Below, piece by piece: positions 39,317-48,164 of a stretch of 64,000 bases of DNA. A program made the translations under genes and the position numbers. The DNA is from JAAYYY01 sp964602995 (lineage in GTDB: Bacteria; Chloroflexota; Anaerolineae; Promineifilales; Promineifilaceae). The notes beneath the pieces are model-generated. The model did no database searches and was not told where the DNA came from. It was given only the letters and a program-made list of their open reading frames with translations. Location of the stretch: positions 1 to 64,000 of the forward strand of contig CAZRTM010000004.1 of NCBI GenBank assembly GCA_964602995.1, written 5' to 3'. How positions within the stretch are numbered: position 1 is the first letter of the stretch; the number at the start of each line of letters is the position of its first letter.

Positions 39317-41668
39317 ATGGCTCTCAATAACAAAAGCGAGATGACGAATACGGCAACGATTCTGCTCGTTGAGGACGATGCCTCAATTCTCGACGGCATG
39401 GGTGACTTGCTACAGATTTTCGACATCGGCTATGAAGTAGAGATTCTCAAGGCAACGAACGGTGAAGAGGGGCTCGCGCTGATGCAGCAGCACACGCCAG
39501 ACCTGATCATCTCCGACATCATGATGCCCCGGCTAAATGGCTTTGAGTTTCTGGCCAAAGTCCGTGAGAACCCGGCCTGGGTCCACATCCCCTTTGTCTT
39601 CCTGACGGCAAAAGGCAAAAAGCAGGACATCATGGAAGGCAGGCGCAGTGGGGCCGAGCTGTACATCACCAAACCATTCGTCAGCGCCGAGCTGCTGGAG
39701 CTGGTCAAGAGCCAGTTAGACAGAACGTTCCAACTGCAACAGGTGCGCCAGCAAAAATTCGGCGCGCTGAAGCGTAACATTCTGCAGCTCCTGAACCACG
39801 AGTTCCGCACGCCTCTCACCTACGTAACAGCCTATTACGATATGCTCGCCGATAGCCTGCTCTCGGTGGAGGACACAGCCCATCTGCAAGAGTACCTGCG
39901 CGGCATCCAGGTTGGTTGCATCCGCCTGACCAACCTTGTCGAAGATCTCATCAAGATCATGGAGATCCGCACCGGTAAGGCGGCGGAAATGTTTAAGCAA
40001 CAGGCGGAACCAATTCATGATCTGGGACGCCTCTTCCGGCAGCGCGGTGAAGGTTTCGAAGCCCAGGCAGCTAAAGCAGATATCACCATCGAATATGAGA
40101 TAGATGAACAACTGCCTGCCATATTTGGCGAGCGCGCCGCTCTGGCCAATGTCATTGACCGCCTGATTGACAACGCCATTAAATTCACACAGGCTCGCCG
40201 TGATGGGCCAAAAGTTATCCGGCTCAGTGCCCGGCTATACAACGAAGAGGTGCAGTTGTGCGTAAAGGATAGCGGAGTTGGTTTTCCTCCACACGTGCAG
40301 AGGCAGCTATTTGACCTCTTCTTCCAATACAACCGTGAACGGTTAGAGCAACAAGGCTCTGGCTCTGGTCTGGCTATTGCCAAAGGACTGATTGAGTTGC
40401 ATTGTGGCCGGATTGAAGCGACAAGCACTGTGAATAGTGGCAGCAGCTTTTGCATCATCTTACCTCCCCATGACAGCCAGCAGGCCAGAACTTTGCCTGT
40501 CCAGGAGCAGTCGCAGCCCCAGGCAACCATTCTCATCGTCGAAGATGACCACCACCTGCTGGAAGGGCTACGCGAGTTGATGCAGATGGCCGAGACGCCG
40601 TATCAGTTGAGAATCCTGACTGCTGCCAATGGACTCGAAGGGCTGAAAGTGCTGGAGCAGCACCAGCCAGATTTGATTATTTCAGACGTGATGATGCCCG
40701 TCATGGGCGGGTATGAATTCCTTGAGCGCGTCCGCAACAACGCCTCCTGGCTGCAAATCCCCTTTATCTTCCTGACGGCAAAAGGGGAACACGAAGACAT
40801 CCACCGCGGCCGGCGCTCCGGTGCAGAAGAGTACATCACCAAACCATACGATATTGATGAGCTGGTGGATCTGACCGTCACGCAGCTAGACCGCTATTTC
40901 CAGCGCCAGGGCGCCATGAATCAGAGCTTCGAGGCCCTGAAACGCAGCATCCTGAGCATGCTGCAACCAGACTTCAAAGGGCCGCTGGATCTGGTCACCA
41001 ACTACTCGGAGAAGTTGGCCGGTGATCTGGAACGGGTGCAGACCGACGAAGATCTGGTCTCCTCGTTGGAAGGCATACAGGCCAGCAGCGAGCGGCTGAC
41101 CCGCCTGGTAGAGGATTTCATTGCTATGGCGGAATTCAAGACCGGCGAAGCGGAAGCGGCGTTTCACATGCGGGCAGCGCCGGTGCATAATATGAGCATG
41201 GTGCTCTATGAAGCCGCCTACCAGTTGCAGTTCGATGCGGAACACGAAGGGGTGGAATTCCGCTATAATTTGGACCATGAGCTGCCGGCCGTTCTTGGTG
41301 ATCGTGATCGCCTGCTAATAACGCTTGAACGCCTGCTCAATCTGCTGCTGACCAACCTGCAGCAGCGGCATGGGGCGATCATGCAGTTGTCCAGCACAGC
41401 CGACGAGGAAAGCGTCTATCTCAAACTTCAGGCGCTGAAGGGCCACTTTCCGGCCACAGACACAGAACGCATTGCCCAGTTCCTGGCCGACGATGATGAG
41501 CCGATATTAGAATTACCAGGCTTTGGGCCAGCGCTGACAGTAATTAAGAATGTGATACAGTTACACCAGGGAACGCTATCATGGGAACAACCGGCGCAAA
41601 ATGAGTTGCAGGTCACCCTATCTTTCCCTATATACGAGACAGAAGCAATAAGTTTCTCGTCCAGATAA
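39317..41668 (+). CDS. Hybrid regulator: REC-histidine kinase followed by REC-pseudokinase
   Basis: 783 aa made of two similar halves. First half: receiver (Asp67 in IISDIMM, Lys119 in ITKP), phosphoacceptor LLNHEFRTPL with His161, HATPase with N-box DNAIKF (Asn286), DSGVGF (318-323) and GSGSGLAIAKG. Second half: receiver (Asp457 in IISDVMM, ITKP), then LQPDFKGPL where the His position is Pro551, and an HATPase-like domain that lacks the N-box Asn and the DxGxG motif. The first kinase is probably active, the second not. No transmembrane segment, so it is cytoplasmic. It precedes pspA by 77 bases. Confidence 0.9.
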   Translation: MALNNKSEMTNTATILLVEDDASILDGMGDLLQIFDIGYEVEILKATNGEEGLALMQQHTPDLIISDIMMPRLNGFEFLAKVRENPAWVHIPFVFLTAKGKKQDIMEGRRSGAELYITKPFVSAELLELVKSQLDRTFQLQQVRQQKFGALKRNILQLLNHEFRTPLTYVTAYYDMLADSLLSVEDTAHLQEYLRGIQVGCIRLTNLVEDLIKIMEIRTGKAAEMFKQQAEPIHDLGRLFRQRGEGFEAQAAKADITIEYEIDEQLPAIFGERAALANVIDRLIDNAIKFTQARRDGPKVIRLSARLYNEEVQLCVKDSGVGFPPHVQRQLFDLFFQYNRERLEQQGSGSGLAIAKGLIELHCGRIEATSTVNSGSSFCIILPPHDSQQARTLPVQEQSQPQATILIVEDDHHLLEGLRELMQMAETPYQLRILTAANGLEGLKVLEQHQPDLIISDVMMPVMGGYEFLERVRNNASWLQIPFIFLTAKGEHEDIHRGRRSGAEEYITKPYDIDELVDLTVTQLDRYFQRQGAMNQSFEALKRSILSMLQPDFKGPLDLVTNYSEKLAGDLERVQTDEDLVSSLEGIQASSERLTRLVEDFIAMAEFKTGEAEAAFHMRAAPVHNMSMVLYEAAYQLQFDAEHEGVEFRYNLDHELPAVLGDRDRLLITLERLLNLLLTNLQQRHGAIMQLSSTADEESVYLKLQALKGHFPATDTERIAQFLADDDEPILELPGFGPALTVIKNVIQLHQGTLSWEQPAQNELQVTLSFPIYETEAISFSSR

Positions 41669-41745
41669 CGATGTATTAGATCGGCAGCGCCTGACATTTC
41701 CAGATCAACGCCGATGGTTGATATCGACAAGGAGAAAAAGAACGA

Positions 41746-42480
41746 ATGGCAACACTTTTGGAAAAAGCACAGACTTTGATTTCGGCAAATCTGCACGCCA
41801 TGGTGGACAAGGCGCTGGAGTCCAACTCTGTGGCCGTGATGAAGCAGTATATTCGCGATGCTGAACGAAATCTGACAGAGCTGGAAGAAGCAGCAGCAAC
41901 AGTCGGCGGCGAGGTAAAGACCCTGGAGCGACGTTACAACGAGTACAAAAAGAAAGGCGACCAGCTCGACCGCAACATCGACACCTTGCTGATGCAGGGC
42001 AAGGCCGATCTGGCCCGCGCGGCACAGAATGAGTTGAACAGCACCCGGCGGCTACAAGAACAGTACCATGAGCAGTGGGTGCGCCAGCAGCGCGAGTATG
42101 AGGCGTTGCTCAATGCGCGGCTCAAGCTCCAGGCCAAGCTGACCACCATTCGCCAGGAGCAGAAAGAGCTGGAAGCGCTGCTGGAGCTGGCCAAATCGAA
42201 AGAAGCTACAGTCAAGGCCATTAAGAGCCTCGACGACCTGATGGGCGTCGGTGACAGCGACATTGCTCGCCTGGGCGAATCAATTCGCGGCCGGCTAGAC
42301 AAAGCTTCCGCTTATAGTGAGATGTACGCCAGCCGCCTGGACAATCAAATGGACCAGGCCCTGGGCGCCGCCGAAATCGATCTCCAGTTGGAAGAACGGA
42401 AGCGTCGCCTCGGTCTGGGCGAAGCCCCCTCCCTTGAGGAGCCCGCTCAAGAGGTGAGTGAGGAATCAGCAAGCGAGTAG
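41746..42480 (+). CDS. pspA: PspA/IM30 (Vipp1) family membrane-remodelling protein
   Basis: 244 aa, almost entirely helical, with the heptad-rich ESCRT-III-like organisation of PspA: amphipathic N-terminal helix (MATLLEKAQTLISANLHAMVDKALE), then conserved ALESNSVAVMKQYIRDAE and long coiled coils to about 190. The Glu-rich C-terminus is unlike Vipp1's extra helix. The family binds stressed membranes and stabilises them. AAGGAG is ten bases before the ATG. It sits between the hybrid kinase and a coiled-coil membrane protein, with no pspBC homologue nearby. Confidence 0.92.
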   Translation: MATLLEKAQTLISANLHAMVDKALESNSVAVMKQYIRDAERNLTELEEAAATVGGEVKTLERRYNEYKKKGDQLDRNIDTLLMQGKADLARAAQNELNSTRRLQEQYHEQWVRQQREYEALLNARLKLQAKLTTIRQEQKELEALLELAKSKEATVKAIKSLDDLMGVGDSDIARLGESIRGRLDKASAYSEMYASRLDNQMDQALGAAEIDLQLEERKRRLGLGEAPSLEEPAQEVSEESASE

Positions 42481-42545
42481 GGATTTTTGACATTACGGCC
42501 CAGCACACCGTAGTCCCTACCCGGATACGACAACAATAGGACTCC

Positions 42546-43370
42546 ATGACCAGCGAAAAGCGGAAATCGCTTGAAGAGCGTGCACGAAGAGCTATCCTGC
42601 AATACGCCCTCTTCCGGCCCGAAAGCGCCCTCCTTCTGGCGGTTACCATCCTGCTTAGTTTCTTTGCACCACAATACATCGGGATTCCGTGGTGGACCTG
42701 GCTTGCAGGCGGCCTCGCCGGCGAGGCCGCCCTCGTCTATAGCAGCCTTACCGACGCCGAGGCGCACCGCCGTGTCATCGCCAACATGCTACACGACGAA
42801 TTCCGCCCGGAACGACTGCGCGACCCCTGGCTGCAACAGCAGGTTCGCGACGCCTTTGACTATCGCGGCCGCATTGCCGCCGCCATCCGCGAACGCCGCG
42901 ATACCGTGCTGAAGGACCACCTGGCCGACACAGCCAGCCAGTTAGATGAATGGCTGGAAGAGGTCTATGGCCTGGCGCAACGGTTGGACCGCTACCAGAC
43001 CGAGCGCAATCTACACCTGCGCAATCGCGAGCAGGCCCAGGCCCGGCTGCAGGAGCTGCAACAGCAGCTCGATCATGAATTAGCGCCGGCCGTACGCCAG
43101 GACATCGAATACAATATAGCCAGCCTCAACCGCCAGCTAAGCGCCATTGAGCAGCTTGAAAACGCCATGCACCGTGCCCGTCTGCGTCTAGAAAACACCC
43201 TGACCGCTATGGGAACCATCTACACCCAGACCATGTTGGTGGGCGCGCGCGACATCGACAGCGGCCGCGCCCGCCGTCTGCGCCTGGAGATTACAGAAGA
43301 AGTCAACGAACTGAGCGATGTTCTCCACGCCATGGACGAAGTCTATGCAGCGGAAAGCCACCTTCCTTAG
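42546..43370 (+). CDS. Membrane protein with long coiled coils, PspA neighbour
   Basis: 274 aa. A hydrophobic hairpin near 24-58 (LLLAVTILLSFFAPQYI and TWLAGGLAGEAALVYS) is followed by about 210 residues of helix with coiled-coil heptads (LDEWLEEVYGLAQRLDRYQ, ARLQELQQQLDHELAP) and no enzyme motif. I know no family name. Its position 65 bases after pspA and its helical character suggest a PspA partner or membrane receptor, which is an inference from context only. Confidence 0.75.
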   Translation: MTSEKRKSLEERARRAILQYALFRPESALLLAVTILLSFFAPQYIGIPWWTWLAGGLAGEAALVYSSLTDAEAHRRVIANMLHDEFRPERLRDPWLQQQVRDAFDYRGRIAAAIRERRDTVLKDHLADTASQLDEWLEEVYGLAQRLDRYQTERNLHLRNREQAQARLQELQQQLDHELAPAVRQDIEYNIASLNRQLSAIEQLENAMHRARLRLENTLTAMGTIYTQTMLVGARDIDSGRARRLRLEITEEVNELSDVLHAMDEVYAAESHLP

Positions 43371-43435
43371 GATCCTCCATTTCTTTGTACGCGCTTAGAA
43401 AGGCCTTCTACAGCCACCAATTGAAGCGAGCTAAT

Positions 43436-43464
43436 TTGCCAAAATAATCTGGGTCTGATACCAT
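43436..43464 (+). promoter_or_regulatory. Possible promoter for rplI
   Basis: TTGCCA (43436-43441), a 17-base spacer and TACCAT (43459-43464) lie about 110 bases before the rplI ATG. The -10 matches only 4 of 6 positions. The remaining 43371-43572 interval shows no gene. Confidence 0.4.
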
Positions 43465-43572
43465 CTCCGACTGCAATCATTGCGAATTGTGCAGTGGGAT
43501 GTTGCCAGAAAGATGCTTGTCCGGGGCCGTAGCCTGGACTGTAGAATTGCCGAACGGAGACTAGAACGGATT

Positions 43573-44190
43573 ATGAAGGTTTTACTACGAGAAGATGTTG
43601 ACAACCTGGGTTATGCTGGAGAAATACATGACGTTGCCGATGGCTACGGGCGCAATTATCTACTGCCGCGTGGTCTGGCCGTCCTCGCTACCCCGGGTGT
43701 CCTGAAGCAGGCCGCTGCATGGCGCGAGCGGGCAGCAGCGCGCCGTGCCGAACAGCGCGCTGTGTATGAAGAACTGACTGAGAAAATCAACGGCATGCAC
43801 CTTGTCTTCTATGCAAAAGCCGGTGAAACGGGCCGCCTCTATGGCTCTGTGACCATGATGGACGTCGCCGAACGCCTCAATGAAGAGATAGGCGCTGACA
43901 TTGACCGCCGCAAGTTCAACAGCCAGCCGCTGCGCGAATTGGGCGAGCACCGCGTGACCATTCACCTGGACCGCGACTTCCACCCGCAAATTGTCGTCCA
44001 CGTCCATCCGGAAGGGGACGACGCCGAGGAAGTTGCTGAAGCAGAAGTTTCTGAAACAGAAGTAGAAGAAGCAGAAGTAGAAGAAGCTGTAGCGGAAGTA
44101 GAAGAAAGCGCCGAGGCCGTTGAAGAAGCAGTAGAGGCCACGGAGACCGCCGACGAAAGCGAAGAGGCTGCCGAAGAAGTCACCGAGTAA
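43573..44190 (+). CDS. rplI: 50S ribosomal protein L9 with acidic C-terminal tail
   Basis: The conserved L9 start MKVLLREDVDNLGYAGE fixes the ATG at 43573; the longer open frame upstream is not part of L9. The N-terminal RNA-binding domain (GRNYLLPRGLA) and C-domain (to about 153, HLDRDFHPQIVVHVHPEG) are complete. The family is usually 147-150 aa; this one is 205 aa because of about 50 residues made almost only of Glu, Ala, Val and Thr (from about 156). The gene is not next to rpsF/ssb/rpsR as in many bacteria. Confidence 0.95.
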   Translation: MKVLLREDVDNLGYAGEIHDVADGYGRNYLLPRGLAVLATPGVLKQAAAWRERAAARRAEQRAVYEELTEKINGMHLVFYAKAGETGRLYGSVTMMDVAERLNEEIGADIDRRKFNSQPLRELGEHRVTIHLDRDFHPQIVVHVHPEGDDAEEVAEAEVSETEVEEAEVEEAVAEVEESAEAVEEAVEATETADESEEAAEEVTE

Positions 44191-44302
44191 AGGGCGCCTC
44201 TTGTATGTAGGCGATTTGTCACGTCCAGGCCGCGGTCGGTGGGCCGGTAGCTCACCAGCCGCTTTTTAACCAATTGACAATCGCCACAGGTCGTTATCAC
44301 TA

Positions 44303-45241
44303 ATGATGGACGAACTGGGAACTATCTTGCGCGACGCGCGCGAGATGAAAGGTCTGACAGTGGCAGAGGTCCAGGAGCAGACGCGAATTAGCGCCTACTA
44401 CCTGGAGGCAATGGAGCAAGGTGAATACCACCGGCTTCCTACGCCGGTTCATGCGCGAGGCTTCCTACGCAACTATGCGCGGTTCCTCGACCTGGACCCC
44501 GACCCGTTGCTTGAGCGGTACGAAGCCAGCAAGAACGGCCGGCCGCCGGCATCCAGCTCACAAGGGAGCGCCGGGTCTGAAGTACTCACTTCCAATCCTG
44601 CGCAGCCATTTTTCAACCCTGTCAATATGGAATTGGACGGGAGCAGCGACGGTACCGAGTCGAAAGTTCGAGTCGTAATCATCGTCGCTCTGCTCATTAC
44701 GATTGGTCTGGCCGCCAGCCGCTTCATCCCTATGATTCGCGGCGAGGGCGATGGGCGGGACAACCTGCCTCAGCTGATTGAAGCGCTTATGGCTTCTGAC
44801 GATGAAGAGGAGCCAGATGCAGACAGCGCCGGCGGGGCCGCGCCCGAAGCCGGAATGACCCCGGTTGTTGGTGAATCCGTGAACAGTGACTCGCCAATCA
44901 TCCCCAGTGGGCGCAATGACCCGGCCGGTGTGGCAACCGATCAGGCCAACGCGCCGCCAACACAGATGCCGCTGCCGGCAACGATGGATCGCGTCAACCT
45001 GCGCCTGGATATCAGCGAACGGACCTGGGTTCGCGTCACCATCGACGGTGAAGTCGTCCTGGAAGACCAGGTTGTGCGCGAAGATGGGCCGTTTGAGTGG
45101 GAAGCCCAACAAGAGGCGCACCTGCTTACCGGTAATGCTGCCGGCGTCTTCGTTACCATTAACGGTCAGGATCTCGGGCGGCTGGGTGAACGTGGCGTTG
45201 TCGCCGAACAGACCTGGGCAACAACAGCCGCTGGCAACTGA
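44303..45241 (+). CDS. RodZ-like helix-turn-helix/DUF4115 membrane protein
   Basis: 312 aa. An Xre-like HTH of the RodZ type (GTILRDAREMKGLTVAEVQEQT at 5-26, then VHARGFLRNYARFLDLDPD) is followed by a polar linker, a transmembrane helix (VVIIVALLITIGLAASRFI, about 115-133), a Ser/Asn/Pro-rich extracytoplasmic linker and a C-terminal DUF4115 beta domain (LRLDISERTWVRVTIDGEVV, then NGQDLGRLGERG). RodZ links MreB to the cell wall. The second ATG of the start MM is equally possible. It lies between rplI and rimO, as in several Chloroflexota and Gram-positive genomes. Confidence 0.85.
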   Translation: MMDELGTILRDAREMKGLTVAEVQEQTRISAYYLEAMEQGEYHRLPTPVHARGFLRNYARFLDLDPDPLLERYEASKNGRPPASSSQGSAGSEVLTSNPAQPFFNPVNMELDGSSDGTESKVRVVIIVALLITIGLAASRFIPMIRGEGDGRDNLPQLIEALMASDDEEEPDADSAGGAAPEAGMTPVVGESVNSDSPIIPSGRNDPAGVATDQANAPPTQMPLPATMDRVNLRLDISERTWVRVTIDGEVVLEDQVVREDGPFEWEAQQEAHLLTGNAAGVFVTINGQDLGRLGERGVVAEQTWATTAAGN

Positions 45242-45318
45242 TTACAACCCGTTGTACAGCCGGAGAACATTGCTCCTTCTCCACCCTAATCTAACCCATA
45301 CTTCTTGCACCCACATTT

Positions 45319-46710
45319 ATGAGCAAACGTAAGGCGCAGAAGCAATTCTATTTGTTAAGCCTCGGCTGTAGCAAAAACACTGTCGATTCAGAAAGCATGG
45401 CAGCGCTTCTCGACAGGGCCGGATACGATAGCACCGGCAACGCCGACGAGGCTGGGGTGCTAATCGTCAATACCTGTGGCTTCATCCAGGCCGCCAAGGA
45501 AGAGTCAATTGCTGCTCTGCGTGAGCTGGCCCAGGCAAAGCGACCAGACCAGTTGCTCATTGCCGCTGGCTGCCTTTCGCAACGCTACGGGCCTATGCTG
45601 GTGCAGGAAGTACCCCAGATTGACGGCGTCATCGGCACCCGGCGTTGGATGGACATCGTTCCCTTCGTGCGCAAATTGCGCCGCCGCAAGCATCCGCAGC
45701 CCATGTACCACCTGCCCGATGAGGCCCAGACCGTGGGCACAGACGAGCGCAACGTGTTGCGCATTGCGCCACAGGGCAGCACCTCTTACCTGAAGATCGC
45801 CGATGGCTGCCGCCGGCCCTGTGCCTTCTGCACCATTCCCGAAATCAAGGGCACCCTGGTCAGCCGGCCCATTGCTTCCATCGTGAACGAGGCGGTGGCT
45901 CTGCAAGAGGCCGGCATACGCGAAATTATCCTCATCGCTCAGGACACCACCGACTACGGTCACGACCTGGGCCTGAAGAATGGCCTGAGTAAGCTGCTGA
46001 ACGAAATGGTCAAGGCCGCGCCGGACATCGACTGGATTCGCATCATGTATGCCTATCCTGGCTATGTCACCGATGAGCTGATCGAGATGATGGCCACGCA
46101 CGAGCAGATATTACCCTACCTCGACATTCCACTGCAGCACGGCTCGCGTGAGACGTTGAAGCGCATGCGCCGCCCCGCCAACCTCGATTGGGTCCACAAA
46201 ACCGTCGAGAAACTGCGAAGCGCAATGCCTGACCTCGCCATTCGCACCACCTTCATCGTTGGCTATCCCGGCGAAACGGATGAAGAGTTCGAGCAGCTAA
46301 AGCAGTTCGTTCGAGAGTTACGCTTCGACCGTGTCGGCGCCTTCACCTACTCCTACGAAGCGTCGACGCCCTCGGCCACCGTCTCCTGGCAGGTGCCGGA
46401 TGAGGTGAAAGAAGCACGCCGCGATGAGCTGATGGAGCTGCAGCAACAGATTTCGCTGGAAAAGAATCAGGAGCAGGTTGGCCGCACTCTGCCCATTCTT
46501 GTAGACGGCTATGGTGATGGCGTCAGCATTGGCCGCACCTACCGCGACGCTCCCGAGATTGACGGTATGGTCTTCGTACCGGGCGAGCTACCGGTCGGTG
46601 AAATGGTACCCGTGGTGATTGACGGCGCGATGGTCTATGACCTCACGGCCCGGCCTGCGGGCTACAAAGCGGGCGAACTTACCATTTCGCTTGACGACGT
46701 CACCGTCTGA
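45319..46710 (+). CDS. rimO: Ribosomal protein S12 methylthiotransferase RimO
   Basis: Radical SAM enzyme that adds a methylthio group to Asp of ribosomal protein S12. The N-terminal UPF0004 domain has three Cys for the auxiliary iron-sulfur cluster (GCSK, NTCGF, AGCL), the radical SAM motif CRRPCAFC is near 164-171, and the C-terminal part is a TRAM domain (VGRTLPILVDGYGDGV). 463 aa fits. RimO is preferred to MiaB from the ESMAALLD.AGY and CGFIQAAKEESI pattern. It is 77 bases after the RodZ-like gene. Confidence 0.93.
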   Translation: MSKRKAQKQFYLLSLGCSKNTVDSESMAALLDRAGYDSTGNADEAGVLIVNTCGFIQAAKEESIAALRELAQAKRPDQLLIAAGCLSQRYGPMLVQEVPQIDGVIGTRRWMDIVPFVRKLRRRKHPQPMYHLPDEAQTVGTDERNVLRIAPQGSTSYLKIADGCRRPCAFCTIPEIKGTLVSRPIASIVNEAVALQEAGIREIILIAQDTTDYGHDLGLKNGLSKLLNEMVKAAPDIDWIRIMYAYPGYVTDELIEMMATHEQILPYLDIPLQHGSRETLKRMRRPANLDWVHKTVEKLRSAMPDLAIRTTFIVGYPGETDEEFEQLKQFVRELRFDRVGAFTYSYEASTPSATVSWQVPDEVKEARRDELMELQQQISLEKNQEQVGRTLPILVDGYGDGVSIGRTYRDAPEIDGMVFVPGELPVGEMVPVVIDGAMVYDLTARPAGYKAGELTISLDDVTV

Positions 46711-46781
46711 CACCGGCCATGTTGCTCTTCAGCTATCCCATTCCACCCGCCCAAATCCAGGCCTAAGCTACGAAGGAACTG

Positions 46782-47321
46782 ATGCCCCAGTCACGCTTCA
46801 CCTGGACTCTCCTTCTCATCAGTGCATTCTTCCTCGGCGTGGCCTGGATACTCTATTCGCGAGAACCAGTCGAAGAGATAAATCTGACCAGCGCTGAAGC
46901 GCCTGCGGTTGGCTATCGCGCCCCTGACTTCACCCTGCAAACCCTCTCCGGCGAACCGTTCACCCTATCTGACCAGCAGGGCCAACCAGTCGTACTCAAC
47001 TTCTGGGCCACCTGGTGCCCACCCTGCCGCGCCGAAATTCCGTTCTTCCAGGCCGCAAGCCGCAAGTACAACGGCCAGGTCATCATCGCCGGCGTCGACG
47101 ATGGCGAACCTGCCGATCGTGTGGCGCCTTTTGTGCGGGAGATGGGCATTACTTACCCCGTGCCGCTGGACGAAAGCGGCGAGATAAGCCGCATTTACCG
47201 CGTCAGCTCACTGCCGGAAACGGTGTTCATTGACCGCAATGGCGTTGTGCAAAACATCCACCTTGGCATTATGAACCAGGCCATGCTTGAGGAGCGCATC
47301 GGCCAGCTCCTGGAACCGTAA
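46782..47321 (+). CDS. TlpA/ResA-like thiol-disulfide oxidoreductase
   Basis: 179 aa. An N-terminal signal-anchor (FTWTLLLISAFFLGVAWILY, 6-25) is followed by a thioredoxin fold with NFWATWCPPCRAE (active site WCPPC near 76-80) and the cis-Pro in SLPETVFID near 147-155. It works outside the membrane, reducing or isomerising disulfides or supporting cytochrome c maturation. A ccdA-type electron donor is not next to it; the following gene, 31 bases on, is an Lgt-like membrane protein, perhaps the same transcription unit. Confidence 0.9.
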   Translation: MPQSRFTWTLLLISAFFLGVAWILYSREPVEEINLTSAEAPAVGYRAPDFTLQTLSGEPFTLSDQQGQPVVLNFWATWCPPCRAEIPFFQAASRKYNGQVIIAGVDDGEPADRVAPFVREMGITYPVPLDESGEISRIYRVSSLPETVFIDRNGVVQNIHLGIMNQAMLEERIGQLLEP

Positions 47322-47352
47322 CCGTAGCCCTCACGTACACGGACAAAGAGAT

Positions 47353-48087
47353 ATGTTGCCCACACTGAACATCGGCCCCCTGGCCATTCCCACCGGAGGA
47401 CTGGTTTACATCCTCGGCATCTGGCTGACTCTGTTCGCCGTGGAAAAGGCGGCCGGCCTGCTGGAGCTGCGCATCAACGACGTCTACAACCTGGCAACCG
47501 TAGCCCTGGCCGTTGGTTTTGTCACCGCTCGCCTCGCCTTTGTCGTCACCTACTGGAGCGCCTACGAAGATAACCTGTTAGGCATTGTCTGGCCCCTGAA
47601 TGCTGGCTTCAACGTCTGGGCAGGGTTAATGGGCGGGGTTGCAGCTGGTTTCTTCTATGGACGGGCCAAACGGTTGCAGCCTGATAGTACGCTGGACGCC
47701 CTGGCTCCCGGCCTGCTTGTGGCGCTCATGACCGTTAGCCTGGCCGACATGCTGGCCGGGCCAGGGTACGGCACAGAAGCAGATCTGCTGTGGAGCGTCA
47801 ACCTCTTTGGCATCCAACGCCATCCGGTTCAGCTCTATGAGCTACTTATTGGCGCCGTCACCCTCCTCGCCTGGCTCTACCTTGCGCGGCGGCCCCACCA
47901 CCCGGCGCAGCCATTTCTGGCGGCAGTTGCCATCTACAGCGCCGGCCGCCTGTTCGTTGATACCTTCCGCGCCAACGCCTGGCTAACCGCCAGTGGTTAC
48001 CACATTTTGCAAATTATCGCCCTGATCATCTTGCTGGCAGCGCTCTTTTTGCTAGGCCGGCGCGCCAAAATCGTAGAACTCGACTGA
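47353..48087 (+). CDS. Degenerate prolipoprotein diacylglyceryl transferase (Lgt) paralogue
   Basis: 244 aa from the ATG at 47353; the longer frame upstream overlaps the tlpA-like gene. Seven hydrophobic helices fit the Lgt fold, and the RHPVQLYELL motif near 157-166 matches the family's HPxQLYE. The diagnostic GRxGNFxNxE motif is absent: DMLAGPGYGTEADL stands at that place, without the essential Arg. It is probably not a working Lgt; a bona fide lgt is at 62699-63925. Pairing with the thioredoxin-like gene suggests that it has taken on another membrane role. Confidence 0.75.
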   Translation: MLPTLNIGPLAIPTGGLVYILGIWLTLFAVEKAAGLLELRINDVYNLATVALAVGFVTARLAFVVTYWSAYEDNLLGIVWPLNAGFNVWAGLMGGVAAGFFYGRAKRLQPDSTLDALAPGLLVALMTVSLADMLAGPGYGTEADLLWSVNLFGIQRHPVQLYELLIGAVTLLAWLYLARRPHHPAQPFLAAVAIYSAGRLFVDTFRANAWLTASGYHILQIIALIILLAALFLLGRRAKIVELD

Positions 48088-48164
48088 AAACAGCTCAAAC
48101 ATCTTGCCAAGAGGGATCGAAACGGGTACCATGCAGGCCGAATCCATCCAGGCAGGAAAGTGAA

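Noticed and set aside
44275..44301. TTGACA followed by TATCAC before the RodZ-like gene
   Set aside because: Spacing of about 15 bases and a weak -10 place it below what I would report.
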